Shown in pieces: positions 1-8,747 of a DNA stretch of 64,000 nucleotides (the first letter of the stretch is position 1; the number at the start of each line of letters is the position of its first letter). The notes under the pieces were generated by a model that saw only the letters and a list, made by a program, of their open reading frames with translations, was not told the DNA's origin and made no database searches. The DNA is taken from NCBI GenBank assembly GCA_035293945.1, contig DATGLV010000011.1:310001-374000 (forward strand), given 5' to 3'. The stretch is from VAZQ01 sp035293945. GTDB taxonomy: Bacteria > Pseudomonadota > Alphaproteobacteria > Rhizobiales > Xanthobacteraceae. A program made the position numbers and the translations under genes.

Positions 1-18
1 TAATGACGGAAGTGCGAC

Positions 19-65
19 GCTGTCATGACAGCCAGCTCGCGTGATGCCGGATGTCCAGCTGGACA
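19..65. promoter_or_regulatory. Pair of perfect 14-bp palindromes upstream of the SGNH hydrolase
   Basis: GCTGTCATGACAGC lies at 19-32 and TGTCCAGCTGGACA at 52-65. Both are perfect palindromes, both carry TGTC...GACA arms, and their centres are 33 bp apart, about three helical turns. They sit 130-180 bp upstream of the hydrolase start at 197. This is the geometry of a two-site operator for a dimeric regulator. That role is inferred; no regulator gene is nearby and I cannot assign a family. Confidence 0.4.
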
Positions 66-196
66 CAACTTTATGCTATGAAATCGATTTGATAGGCGCG
101 TTACGTCATCAACCAGTCGTGGAGACTATTCTATAGTATCGCCCTGGGGCTATTTCCACTTCGCCGGCGCATCGGCAACCCCTATGGGAGCAACCG

Positions 197-1573
197 ATGA
201 AATATCTTGTCGCGTTCGTCTGTTTAATCTCTAGTGCGCTTTTCATCTCCACGGTTTCATCGAAGGGGCAGACGGTTGGTCCATCTATAGGTGGCTCAAA
301 TTCTTACTACGGCGGCAGTCTCTCAAACCTGACCCCGAACAATTTGAAATTCTGGCGCCGGGCGCTCGCAATTGCTCGAGCGCAAACTTGTTCATCGTCA
401 CCATGCACAGTCGGCTCAACCGGCGTGTATGGACCTCGGCCTCTCGTAGTATTTCTGGGCGACAGCCAAACGGCTGGCCTCGGGGCGGGCACCAGCACAG
501 GCTGCGCAATTGGCGGCGCATGCAACGCATATGCCCAAGGGCCTGTGGCGTCGTTCGCTGCTGCAACGTCGGCAGCGTCGGGAGTGAACGCCAACTTCAA
601 CGGGATTTTTGGAACCTCGCTCGTCGAGGGAGTGCTCTGTCCTAGCCCCGCTCCCCGTACATGCTATCCGCAATTTGACAGCCGCGTGACCTTCGGTACC
701 GGCTGGCAGACCGGTACGTCTTCGCTCGGTGGTGGTATGTTTCAATGTAACGGTTGCACCGGAGCCAGCCCGTTAACATTCGTTCCGAAAAATCTGAAAT
801 TTGATACGGTGAATGTTCTTTATCCCATCTATAATGCTGGAGGAACAACAGACATCACAATCAACGTCGACGGCTCGCCGTTAGGTTCATGCACCGCTCT
901 CAACGAGAACAACACGACACAAAGCTTGCAACTGCTCACCTGTGCCAACGTGCCGGATATCGTTCACACGAATATAACCGTTACAGCAAATAGCAGTGGC
1001 GGCTCCGATGGCGCATTTGTCGATGCCGTTTGGGCCTATGATAGCACGGTGCCCGGTGTCGACGTGTTCCAAGCAACGATGTTCGGAACTGGCGCTGCGT
1101 ATCCAACACCTGCGCCCGGTCTCGTAAATTACGCAACTGCGGTGGATCCGTGGGACTCTTTGAACACGCTCGCGAAGCTTGCACCGACACTGACCGTAAT
1201 CAGCTTGGACGGTGCAGACGTCGTCAACAATGCCTCGCTGACAACCTACCAAACTAATTTAAGTGCGATAGTCAATACAGCGTTATGCGGCTTTTCCTCG
1301 TGCTCGGGGCATGCTCAAACTGGCGACGTCCTTCTTGTGCTCGGGCCGCTCGCAAACGCTGCCAACTTCCTCAGCGGACTGTATGCCAGTTATGATTACA
1401 TCGTGTACCAGATTGCGCAGCAGAACAATTTGCCTGTGTTAGACATGCGCAAGCGGTGGATCTCCTACGCAAACATCAATCCAGTCTTCCCATTCGTCGA
1501 CGCAGTTCATCCTGGCACTTTGGGCGCAAAGGATTATGGTCTCGCTTTCTATGAAGCCCTACTCAACCCATGA
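197..1573 (+). CDS. Secreted SGNH/GDSL-family hydrolase
   Basis: A 458-residue protein with an N-terminal signal peptide (about residues 1-25). The SGNH block I motif is FLGDSQTAG, with nucleophile Ser90, and the C-terminal Asp-x-x-His is DAVHPG (D435, H438). The block III Gly-x-Asn-Asp signature appears altered to LDGADVVNN, so the oxyanion Asn is uncertain. Members of this superfamily are esterases or carbohydrate deacetylases. The position next to a polysaccharide operon containing a WcaF-like acyltransferase suggests a secreted polymer deacylase, which is inference. Start ATG 197 has a GGAG ribosome site eight bases upstream. Its base use is visibly more AT-rich than the operon it faces, and the mature part is rich in Thr, Asn, Ser and Gly, hinting at separate acquisition. 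Its 3' end overlaps the converging aldo/keto reductase by 25 bp. Confidence 0.75.
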   Translation: MKYLVAFVCLISSALFISTVSSKGQTVGPSIGGSNSYYGGSLSNLTPNNLKFWRRALAIARAQTCSSSPCTVGSTGVYGPRPLVVFLGDSQTAGLGAGTSTGCAIGGACNAYAQGPVASFAAATSAASGVNANFNGIFGTSLVEGVLCPSPAPRTCYPQFDSRVTFGTGWQTGTSSLGGGMFQCNGCTGASPLTFVPKNLKFDTVNVLYPIYNAGGTTDITINVDGSPLGSCTALNENNTTQSLQLLTCANVPDIVHTNITVTANSSGGSDGAFVDAVWAYDSTVPGVDVFQATMFGTGAAYPTPAPGLVNYATAVDPWDSLNTLAKLAPTLTVISLDGADVVNNASLTTYQTNLSAIVNTALCGFSSCSGHAQTGDVLLVLGPLANAANFLSGLYASYDYIVYQIAQQNNLPVLDMRKRWISYANINPVFPFVDAVHPGTLGAKDYGLAFYEALLNP

Positions 1574-2520
1574 CATTTTCTATGACTTTCCCGGATTTCG
1601 TCCGAAAATCCGGATATTGGGAGCCTGCTCGCGGCTACACAGTTAGCTTTAATATGCGCTACCGAGAACATCGAGGTGATCACCACACCGTCGGGATTGT
1701 TCGAGAACGCAAATGCTTCCAAGACGGCAGATAGTCTGCCGCCGGTATCGAAGCGGTGCCGCTGTGCCACAACTTCCCACGCCGCGTGAAGTTGTGGTGA
1801 CTCCCTCGCCACTGCTTCAAAACTCCCAAAGACGCCATGCGTCACGAACATCGGTGATGGTTCCGGAAGCCGCGCTCGCAGGCTCGGGGCGGCGTTCAAA
1901 AATGGCGAATCTGGGAACTGCGCGATACCTATGGGCCGACCAGCCGACGCGGCAGATTCAACGCTGGCCGGCGCGCCGGCGATCCCGATAGCCCGCACCA
2001 CGCCCTTCTCACGCAACCGCTCGAGAACCTCGAATATCCGTGGATCGGCGGCTTGCTGCGGCGTCGGTTCATGCAGGGCAAGGACATCTAGATAATCGGT
2101 TTGCAATGATCGGAGGCTCTCTGTCACCGATGTTTCGATCAGGGCAGGATCGATAATGGCGGCCTGCCCTGTCGGCCGCGCCCGGCGCGCCAGACTGCGC
2201 ATGCCCGGCAGCACAGCAACCGCCTGCCGCGCCAGCGGCCGGAGCAGCCGCTGCGTGAGGGAGAGCCGCGGGCGGGCGATGCCGAACTTGGTGCAGATGA
2301 CGACCTTCTCGCGCCGCCCGCGCAAGGAGCGGCCGAGATAGGCCTCAGCCATGCCGTCGCCGTAAGGCGGCGCAACATCGAACCAGGTCACGCCGAGATC
2401 GAGCGCCTGGTCGATCGCGCGCGCGCCTCGAGCGGCGGAAACGCGTGAGCCAAGCGACGCGCACCCGAACCCGAGGGCCGATACGTTCCGGCCGAGCGGC
2501 GCCGCATAGACCTGCCTCAT
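1549..2520 (-). CDS. Aldo/keto reductase
   Basis: A 323-residue NAD(P)H-dependent oxidoreductase of the aldo/keto reductase (TIM-barrel) superfamily, likely cytoplasmic. The catalytic tetrad is visible: Asp48 (TWFDVA), Tyr53 (PPYGDG), Lys78 (CTKFG) and His150 (ALHEP). Its ATG overlaps the stop of the upstream GMC oxidoreductase as ATGA, so the two are translationally coupled. It is the last gene of the polysaccharide operon and has no spacer before the converging hydrolase. The substrate cannot be read from sequence. Context suggests a sugar or a lipid-linked sugar carbonyl, possibly one made by the coupled oxidase. Confidence 0.88.
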   Translation of the reverse strand: MRQVYAAPLGRNVSALGFGCASLGSRVSAARGARAIDQALDLGVTWFDVAPPYGDGMAEAYLGRSLRGRREKVVICTKFGIARPRLSLTQRLLRPLARQAVAVLPGMRSLARRARPTGQAAIIDPALIETSVTESLRSLQTDYLDVLALHEPTPQQAADPRIFEVLERLREKGVVRAIGIAGAPASVESAASAGRPIGIAQFPDSPFLNAAPSLRARLPEPSPMFVTHGVFGSFEAVARESPQLHAAWEVVAQRHRFDTGGRLSAVLEAFAFSNNPDGVVITSMFSVAHIKANCVAASRLPISGFSDEIRESHRKCHGLSRAS

Positions 2521-4190
2521 ACGACTTCCCGCTCCGCCGCTGCCGCAGGCTCGTTCGTGCGGACCGTCTGCGACAAATGCTCGGCCAGGCGCAATGCCAG
2601 CGCCGCCGCAACGAAGGTCGGGCTTGCTTGGCCGGAGGATGGAAAAATCGCGGTCGAGGCGACGAACAGGTTTTCGACCCCATGGACGCGGCAGTTCGCG
2701 TCGACCACGCCGTGTGCAGCGGTATCAGCCATGCGTGCGGTACCGATCTGATGAAAGCCGTCACTAGCCTGCTGGAGAATGCTTGCGAGCCGCGCCTCGG
2801 CCGGCTGATGGTATTCCAGATGGCCAATGCCCCTTGAGCGCAGCGCATCGTCGAGCAGCTCGTGCGCCCGCAGCACGGATTGAGCGTCGCGTTCCGCAAA
2901 CTTGAGCTCGACGTCCAGAAACGGAAGACCGAGGGCATCGGCAGTATTCCCGAGCTTGACCCGGGACTCTCGGTTCGGCGCGTGCTCCGCGTGATAGTGG
3001 AGAGCGTAGCGGCCGGCACGATTGCGCAACAAGAACCCCGGCTTGCGCGGTGACGACAGGAACCGCGCGCGCACGATCGCCACGATCTCGGCCAGTGTCG
3101 AGTGCGGCGAGCCGAGCACGTTCAGGACATGCCGCCGCCATTGCCGCGGGCGCGGGCCCACGTGGCTCGTGCGCACTCCCTCGGACGCCAACAGGCGTCC
3201 AAGCGGAGCAATCGCCAGAGCAAGCCAAACCAGCGAAAGCACGCCGCTCCGGTGCTCCGGCCGGTGGAACACAGGATTGTCGGCCCAAAAGGCAGTATTG
3301 AGCAGGCGCTCGCGCAACTGCGCTGCCGCCGTGAGGGTGAAGCGCCGGCGCACAAAAGTGCCTTCATCAAGATAGAAATCATGGACCGCCGCGGTCGCCG
3401 GGTCGGTCAACACGATGTCGGCGATTTTGCCGGAGATATGGCCCATATAGTAGCGTCCGAGCGAGCCGTTGGGGCCGCCGAACGCCTCGGGTCGCTGCTG
3501 TTGCGCCTGCAACAACAGCCGCGTCGTTTCCAGGCCTCCGCAGGCCAGCACGACTCGCCGCGGCTTGATCCGTACCGTCCGCTCCGCATCGACCACGGTC
3601 AGCGCTATGACCCGCTCTCCATCAGGCGCGAGGCCGATGTCCGTGACGGTGGCGCCGAGCACGACGGTGATCCGCGTCGATGCGGCAAGCCGCGCCCGGT
3701 GGCACTTTGCAGCATTAATCTCGGGCGTCCATCGTTCGAGCTCGTTGAATCGAACGTCACCGCCTTCCGCATCCACCGCCGCCTGAGCGACAAAGCGTGC
3801 CGCTCCGATGCCGAAGAATGCCGCCGAGCCCGGGTACCATCGGCTTATCTCCTCGTGCGAGACAGGCCATGCAGCCTCTTCGACGTGCGATCGCTTGGCA
3901 AAGTCGATGTCGTCGAACGGCACGCAGCGTCCGCCCCACCAGCGCGACGTGCCTCCGAGGCCCCGGCATATCGCTATGGCGGGCATCGCGTGCCGCGTCG
4001 GATCGACCCGATGACCGGCGGTCAGTGCCGCTGAAAATCCTTCCGGCTGCTCGCTCCCGGACTCGAGCAGAAGCACGGATAGGCCGCGCTCCTCGCACGC
4101 AAGCGCAAGCGCGATCCCGATCGGACCGGCTCCCACGACGCAGATGTCGCACTCGGGCAATGCCGGCCGTCTCCCAAATGCGATCAGCAT
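2517..4190 (-). CDS. GMC-family FAD-dependent oxidoreductase
   Basis: A 557-residue flavoprotein. The N-terminal Rossmann FAD site is GAGPIG (residues 20-25). A GGTSRWWGGRC segment follows, typical of this branch of glucose-methanol-choline oxidoreductases. The C-terminal FAD/active-site block is HQIGTARM ... GVVDANCRVHGVENLF. The family usually oxidises an alcohol of a sugar, sterol or small molecule. An in-frame extension to 4697 is open, but it lies wholly inside the upstream gene and is low-complexity Arg/Ala. The ATG at 4190 overlaps the acyltransferase stop (ATGCTGA) and begins just before the FAD fold, so I use it. The stop overlaps the reductase start by four bases. The usual Asn before Pro near the C-terminus is Ser (ASPTF), so the catalytic pair may differ from classical GMC enzymes. 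Confidence 0.85.
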   Translation of the reverse strand: MLIAFGRRPALPECDICVVGAGPIGIALALACEERGLSVLLLESGSEQPEGFSAALTAGHRVDPTRHAMPAIAICRGLGGTSRWWGGRCVPFDDIDFAKRSHVEEAAWPVSHEEISRWYPGSAAFFGIGAARFVAQAAVDAEGGDVRFNELERWTPEINAAKCHRARLAASTRITVVLGATVTDIGLAPDGERVIALTVVDAERTVRIKPRRVVLACGGLETTRLLLQAQQQRPEAFGGPNGSLGRYYMGHISGKIADIVLTDPATAAVHDFYLDEGTFVRRRFTLTAAAQLRERLLNTAFWADNPVFHRPEHRSGVLSLVWLALAIAPLGRLLASEGVRTSHVGPRPRQWRRHVLNVLGSPHSTLAEIVAIVRARFLSSPRKPGFLLRNRAGRYALHYHAEHAPNRESRVKLGNTADALGLPFLDVELKFAERDAQSVLRAHELLDDALRSRGIGHLEYHQPAEARLASILQQASDGFHQIGTARMADTAAHGVVDANCRVHGVENLFVASTAIFPSSGQASPTFVAAALALRLAEHLSQTVRTNEPAAAAEREVV

Positions 4191-4825
4191 TGCGGGCGGG
4201 CCTTCGGCAGATCGTCGCGGAAACGCACTTTGCGTTTCTTGATGGCGCGGGCCGGATTGCCGACATACACGGTCCACGGATCGAGATCGTGGAACGCGCA
4301 AGCCCGCGCACCCAGCACCGCGCCGTCGCCAATCGTGACACCGGGGCCGACAAATGCTTCCGCAGCAATCCACGCCCGATACCCGACCACGATCGGCCGT
4401 GCATGCAGCTGAAAACCGGCATCCTCGATATCGTGGGTGCCGGCGCAAATGTGCGCTCCCTGCGAGGCGAGCGAATAAGGCGCAAAGCTGATCTTGGCTA
4501 TCGAGTAGACGATCACCTTTGGTCCGACGAATGCGTATTCGTCCATTTCGAGATTGGCCGGCGACCAGATGCGGGCGCTCGGATAGATGCCGGCAGTCGG
4601 CGCGACCTTGGCCCCGAACAGGCGCAAGAGGAGCCGGCGCCAAGCATGCAGCGGCGGCGGTGTCCACGATGCCAAGACGCACCAGGCCACGCTCCACGCG
4701 ACACGATAAACGCGGTTGCGCAGCGTGAAGCTCGCGCCGCCGCGCCAGGTGTCGTTCGTGCGGGCATCGAGAATGTCCATCGGGCTGCCGCCTCCCACCG
4801 CACTGATAGCTTCACCTTGCTTCAT
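4184..4825 (-). CDS. WcaF-like hexapeptide-repeat acyltransferase
   Basis: A 213-residue protein related to the colanic-acid O-acetyltransferase WcaF. The first 70 residues carry an aromatic/Arg-rich amphipathic segment (TWRGGASFTLRNRVYR) typical of WcaF proteins. A left-handed beta-helix of hexapeptide repeats follows, about residues 80-195 (SARIWSP, VTIGDGAVLGARA), ending VYVGNPARAIKKRK. Predicted role: acetyl or other acyl transfer from a CoA donor to a sugar of the repeat unit on the cytoplasmic side. It is coupled on both sides: ATGA overlap with the upstream glycosyltransferase and a 7-base overlap with the GMC oxidase. The acyl donor cannot be deduced. Confidence 0.88.
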   Translation of the reverse strand: MKQGEAISAVGGGSPMDILDARTNDTWRGGASFTLRNRVYRVAWSVAWCVLASWTPPPLHAWRRLLLRLFGAKVAPTAGIYPSARIWSPANLEMDEYAFVGPKVIVYSIAKISFAPYSLASQGAHICAGTHDIEDAGFQLHARPIVVGYRAWIAAEAFVGPGVTIGDGAVLGARACAFHDLDPWTVYVGNPARAIKKRKVRFRDDLPKARPQC

Positions 4826-6039
4826 ACCTTCCCGGCCGAAGGAAATCGATCACGTCCGACGCGGCCCGAATGCGCCGCCAAGCAAGGCGCCAGCGTCTCG
4901 CGGTATAGCGCCATCATGGCGACCGCAACGGCCTCGCCGCTATAATGCTGAACGACCAGGGACTCCGCCGCCCGGCCCATCTGCGACCGTTCCTCTTGCG
5001 TCATCGAGCAAGCCGCCAAAAGTCCGTGACGGATTCCTTGTGCGTCGGTGCCGATTTCCGAGGCGGCACCAGCCTCGAAGCCGATCGGCAGGTTGCAAGC
5101 GGCGCTCATCAGGACGGGCTTTCCGGCCGACCATGCCTCGAGCACACTCACGGGCAGGCCCTCGCTCTTGGATGGCAGGACAAAAAAGCTCGCCGTTGAG
5201 AGGCAGCGCCTCTTCTCCTCGCCGTATTGCGGGCCGATGAAGACGGCGTTGCCGTGCCGGGCCTGCAGCGCATTAACCCGCTCGGCAAAACCCGGCAGGT
5301 CGTCGATCCAGCCGGCAAAGACCAGAAGCGAGCGATCCCGGAAAACAAGATCATCCGCGCAAAGTCCGTCCCAAGCAGCGCACAGCTCGAGGCAGCCCTT
5401 CTTCTCGTGGATGCGGCCGAGGAAGAGGTAGACGTCGCGCCCGACAAAGCCCTGGCCCAACCAATCCGGTGGATCACGTGGTGGCTCGAAGGGCTCGACG
5501 CAATTCGGCACCACCCGGACCCGGTCGAGCGGAGCAAATCCGGCGACATCGTCGCGCTCCTTCTCGGTCAGCAGATGCAGGAGAGCGGCGCCGCGCAGGA
5601 ACCGGTCCTGATAGAGCGCAGACACCATCAGCTTGAGGAGCGGAGAGCGCCTGCGGATCCATGCCTCCAGCATGCCGTGCGGGGTGACCACATATGGCCT
5701 GCGCTTGGCGAGCGCCCACAGCAGAACCGCAAGACATTGAAACGTCCACACGCCATGCACATGGACGATGTCGGCATCGCATCGCAGCAGCGCTGACAGA
5801 AGGCTCGGCGAAAAGCCATAGCGCAATGTCCCGAACGCCGCGAATGCCCGCACGCCAAGCGGCCTCCACGCGCCGACATCCTCCTCATAGAACGCGTCCC
5901 GCAGCGTGAGCACCTCGACCTCGGCTCCCTGCGCGCGGACCGCCTGCGCCAAAAGCCGCGCCGATTGCGCCACACCACCGCCGGCCCGGGATACGGAGCC
6001 GACCACGAAGGCAATTCGGATAGAAGTGTTAGCGCCCAT
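4822..6039 (-). CDS. Glycosyltransferase family 4
   Basis: A 405-residue GT-B fold glycosyltransferase. N-terminal acceptor-domain features are the GGGVAQSARLL loop and the VHVHGVW and TPHGMLE segments. The nucleotide-sugar domain has FLGRIHEKKG and the E-x7-E-like segment SKSEGLPVSVLEAWSAGKPVL typical of GT4. Predicted to add one sugar to the undecaprenyl-linked repeat unit at the inner membrane face; donor and linkage are unknown. The start ATG at 6039 lies 84 bp after the end of the frameshifted methyltransferase gene. The stop overlaps the acyltransferase start (ATGA), so this gene leads the coupled set glycosyltransferase-acyltransferase-oxidase-reductase. Confidence 0.9.
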   Translation of the reverse strand: MGANTSIRIAFVVGSVSRAGGGVAQSARLLAQAVRAQGAEVEVLTLRDAFYEEDVGAWRPLGVRAFAAFGTLRYGFSPSLLSALLRCDADIVHVHGVWTFQCLAVLLWALAKRRPYVVTPHGMLEAWIRRRSPLLKLMVSALYQDRFLRGAALLHLLTEKERDDVAGFAPLDRVRVVPNCVEPFEPPRDPPDWLGQGFVGRDVYLFLGRIHEKKGCLELCAAWDGLCADDLVFRDRSLLVFAGWIDDLPGFAERVNALQARHGNAVFIGPQYGEEKRRCLSTASFFVLPSKSEGLPVSVLEAWSAGKPVLMSAACNLPIGFEAGAASEIGTDAQGIRHGLLAACSMTQEERSQMGRAAESLVVQHYSGEAVAVAMMALYRETLAPCLAAHSGRVGRDRFPSAGKV

Positions 6040-6123
6040 CGTCTAAATCACACAGGCGCGAACGCGCGCCGACAGCGCCAAGCCACGACCCGCGCGGCGC
6101 CATAAGCATGCTCGAAAGCATGC

Positions 6124-6875
6124 TCAAATCGGTTTCTTCCGAATGAAGATCATCAGCACCTCTCCTCCGAGAGCCGGATATTTCAAGTATTGGTAGAGCA
6201 AAAGAAGGCCACAAACGAACGCACTGTTGAAGTGGTAGGCTGGCTCCGGAGACCATGTGTAGCTGTGATTTTCCCAGGCACTCGACGGAAAGAACCACGC
6301 AGCGCTTTCCTTGTGTTGAGGCGGTAGACCGTCGGAAATGTATCTCGAGCCTCGCGGGTTGGCTGTACCCGACCTAGTACGGAGGCATGCAGCCGGTTCG
6401 GAACGAAGGTGGCCGCGAGAGCCAGCAGGGAATAAAGATGCGGCGTCCGCGCGCACAGCCAGCCCCCCGGCTTTAACACGCGACCGACCTCGGCGGCAAA
6501 TGCGACGGGGCTATCGATGTGCTCCAACGTGTTGTCCGCAACAATAAGATCCACGCTGTGATCAACCAGCGGCATCGTCCGGCCATCGTATACGAGCGCC
6601 TCGTCCAGTCGAGGATTCTTCAGAACTGCCGAATCGACATCGAGGCCGATGACCTTCTTGCCGCCTCCCCCGCGAAGATCGCTGAGCGTACGCGCGATCT
6701 TAGCGTCCGCCTCGGCAAGCGCTCCGCGGCCGGCGCCAAGATCGAGCACCGTCATTTGCGGCTCGATCAGAGCCTTGACCCTTGTGTAGAATTGAATCGT
6801 TCCATCGAGCCGCGTGAACCCACCGGCGCCGCGCTCCTTGAAGAACATCTCGTCCGCGTTCTCCCGTTTGCTCAT
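6124..6875 (-). pseudogene. SAM-dependent class I methyltransferase with a frameshift
   Basis: The N-terminal part reads as a class I methyltransferase: motif I VLDLGAGRG, acidic strand GLDVDSAV, and VADNTLEH before LKPGGWLCARTP. Near 6300 the reading frame breaks. In the starting frame the last 30 or so residues (to a stop at 6183) are unlike the family. The alternative frame continues naturally as WFFPSSAWENHSYTW, PEPAYHFNS, LLLYQYLKYP and ends at 6124. Adding one base at the break restores NTRKALR-WFFP and a protein of about 250 residues. Either the gene is freshly inactivated or the assembly lost a base. Its ATG overlaps the stop of the polymerase gene (ATGA). Intact, it would probably O-methylate a sugar of the polymer. 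Confidence 0.75.
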
Positions 6876-8338
6876 GTCGCCCGCCCAGCGGCACGTTGGG
6901 GCGATGAGGCGATTCGGCCGCGATCGGGTCTGATGCGCTGACAGAGCGACCGCGTGAATATCGCCAGAAAGACCATTTGCATGAACAGGAGCGGAATGGC
7001 AGCTGCGATCGGCCCGCGAATAACGATCGGAGCGGCCGCGGTGACGAGATATGAACGCAAATCAAGCCCATTGACGGTAACTTTCCGCTGCACACCGAAG
7101 ATCGTCAGCAGCAGCGCGACAGCCACCGCGCCGATCATGACGCCAATGAGCCCGAGATCGGCATAGAACTCTCCGGCAAAGAATAGGGAAAGGTTGTCGG
7201 TCCCGGCACTTTTGAGCCCGACCAACTCGGCTCCCATGTCCTTGGCGATCAATGTCTCCTTACCCGTCCAAATTGCTCGCGGAATAAAGAACAGCACGAT
7301 GCCGAGCGTCTTTGCCCCGAAATACAGCCCCGTCGTCTGCAGATAGCGCACCTCGTACGCCAGCATGTCGAAAACCTCGATGTAAGGCACCCGCAGGACA
7401 TTGTCTGACACGTTTATCTGCTCGATCGCCTCTCCGAACGACATTCCAAACCGGCCGCTGAAGTTCAATATGGGCATGACCAACAGAAGCCCGATCATGG
7501 CGACCACATAGAATGTCAGCACCCCTATCCTGCCCGAGCAAAGGACCAGGAAAATCGGCGCATAAGCCATCAACAGCATGAAGCGCGCCGTGTTGAAGGG
7601 ATTTTGCGCGACGAGCAGCAGGACCAGGCTTAAGGCGCACCAAGCGGCGCCCGCAACCCACTCATCGGCCGCGTTCTTTGGCCGCGATTTCATGCAGACC
7701 AATGCCAGCAAGCACGCAACCGCCTGAAGGGCGAGAAATGCGGCGGCGATCGGAACCACGCCCTCCGGCTCTATTCTCGAATATCGGTCGGCCAAGACAT
7801 TGCCCAATCCGCCCAAGGAAAACACAAACAGCAGGAATGCTAGCGCGCTGATCGAAACCAGCAACGGCAGTTGCTTGTGGCTCAGCTTGAAGGAAATTTC
7901 TCGCGGCCGTTCCGGAAGAAGCGCGGCCGCCAAGAATGTCGTGATCGTGGCGACGGCAAGAAACAGGATTACGATAAGGTCCGCGGTGACGAGCTCCGAT
8001 GGTTCGAAATATAGCCCGCTTACCGGGCCGCCATTGTCGAAATAGCCGGCCCTCAGGCTCTGACACGGCTCGATGACGAAGAACATGTAGAGCACCAGCC
8101 AGATCATGTCCTGTGCGGTCGCGTAGCGGCTCTTGATCCTCATTATGTTGATGCAGCAGATGATGAAGACCGGCAATGTCAGCAGCACGGAGAACAGCTC
8201 TGCGGTGAAGCAGATGTTCAATGCGTAGTAGCCGACATAAAAAGCCAACCTGACGACAACGAACACACCAAGGTCGTTGACAGGCGCGAACGGCGGCGCG
8301 GCCCGGTCAATCTGCGGCCCTTGAAGGTATGTCGCCAT
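6872..8338 (-). CDS. Wzy-like polysaccharide polymerase, polytopic membrane protein
   Basis: A 488-residue inner-membrane protein with about ten to twelve hydrophobic segments and a large polar loop in the middle-to-C-terminal half (residues ~280-370), the layout of oligosaccharide repeat-unit polymerases. Sequence identity within this group is low, so the call rests on topology and on position between flippase and glycosyltransferase genes. The ATG at 8338 has AGGA seven bases upstream. The in-frame ATG at 8395 has no ribosome site, so the shorter form is preferred. It is separated from the flippase gene by a repeat-bearing spacer and overlaps the methyltransferase by ATGA. Confidence 0.72.
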   Translation of the reverse strand: MATYLQGPQIDRAAPPFAPVNDLGVFVVVRLAFYVGYYALNICFTAELFSVLLTLPVFIICCINIMRIKSRYATAQDMIWLVLYMFFVIEPCQSLRAGYFDNGGPVSGLYFEPSELVTADLIVILFLAVATITTFLAAALLPERPREISFKLSHKQLPLLVSISALAFLLFVFSLGGLGNVLADRYSRIEPEGVVPIAAAFLALQAVACLLALVCMKSRPKNAADEWVAGAAWCALSLVLLLVAQNPFNTARFMLLMAYAPIFLVLCSGRIGVLTFYVVAMIGLLLVMPILNFSGRFGMSFGEAIEQINVSDNVLRVPYIEVFDMLAYEVRYLQTTGLYFGAKTLGIVLFFIPRAIWTGKETLIAKDMGAELVGLKSAGTDNLSLFFAGEFYADLGLIGVMIGAVAVALLLTIFGVQRKVTVNGLDLRSYLVTAAAPIVIRGPIAAAIPLLFMQMVFLAIFTRSLCQRIRPDRGRIASSPQRAAGRAT

Positions 8339-8441
8339 CGTCAGTCCTACTAAATTGACGCCCGCTCGTCCCCGCGAAAGCGCTAGTTGATGCACGCAAG
8401 ACGGTCAGAGGAAATCAGCACGTTCGCAAAGGCGTTTCACC

Positions 8442-8683
8442 CCCTCTCCCCTTTTGGGGAGAGGGTGGGGTGAGGGGGGCCCGGCCCATCCGTATCGCCA
8501 CTGGGTGCCCCCTCATCCCCCTTCTCCCCATTGAGGAGAAGGGGTCAGAGGCCCTCGCGTTCGAAACGTTCTGTGCATCAACTAGCGTGAATGCGGGAAC
8601 CGAGTGCACTTCGCAGAACATCCTTGATATTCGCCCTTGCAAGCATCTTTTGGAAGTAACTGGATTCCCGCTTATGCGGGAAT
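8442..8683. repeat. Three intergenic hairpin repeats between wzx- and wzy-like genes
   Basis: Three perfect stems lie in this spacer. CCCTCTCCCC/GGGGAGAGGG with a TTTT loop is at 8442-8465. CCCCTTCTCC/GGAGAAGGGG is at 8517-8544. ATTCCCGC/GCGGGAAT with a TTAT loop is at 8664-8683. The C/T-rich and ATTCCCGC types resemble dispersed intergenic palindromes of Rhizobiales and other proteobacteria, as I recall them. In RNA of the minus-strand operon all three fold, so they may trim or attenuate the transcript between flippase and polymerase. No gene is seen in 8339-8747. Confidence 0.65.
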
Positions 8684-8747
8684 GAGCGGAAGCAACGAAT
8701 TGCCTCACGGGCTCTACGAATTCGTGATGCAACGGCATCAGCAAGCT

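Noticed and set aside
4191..4697. N-terminal extension of the GMC oxidoreductase
   Set aside because: Lies entirely within the acyltransferase gene in another frame, has no domain sequence, and the start at 4190 is coupled and fits the FAD fold.
6029..6298. Minus-strand open frame overlapping the methyltransferase end
   Set aside because: Its sequence is unlike the family; the C-terminus of the methyltransferase is in the third frame ending at 6124.
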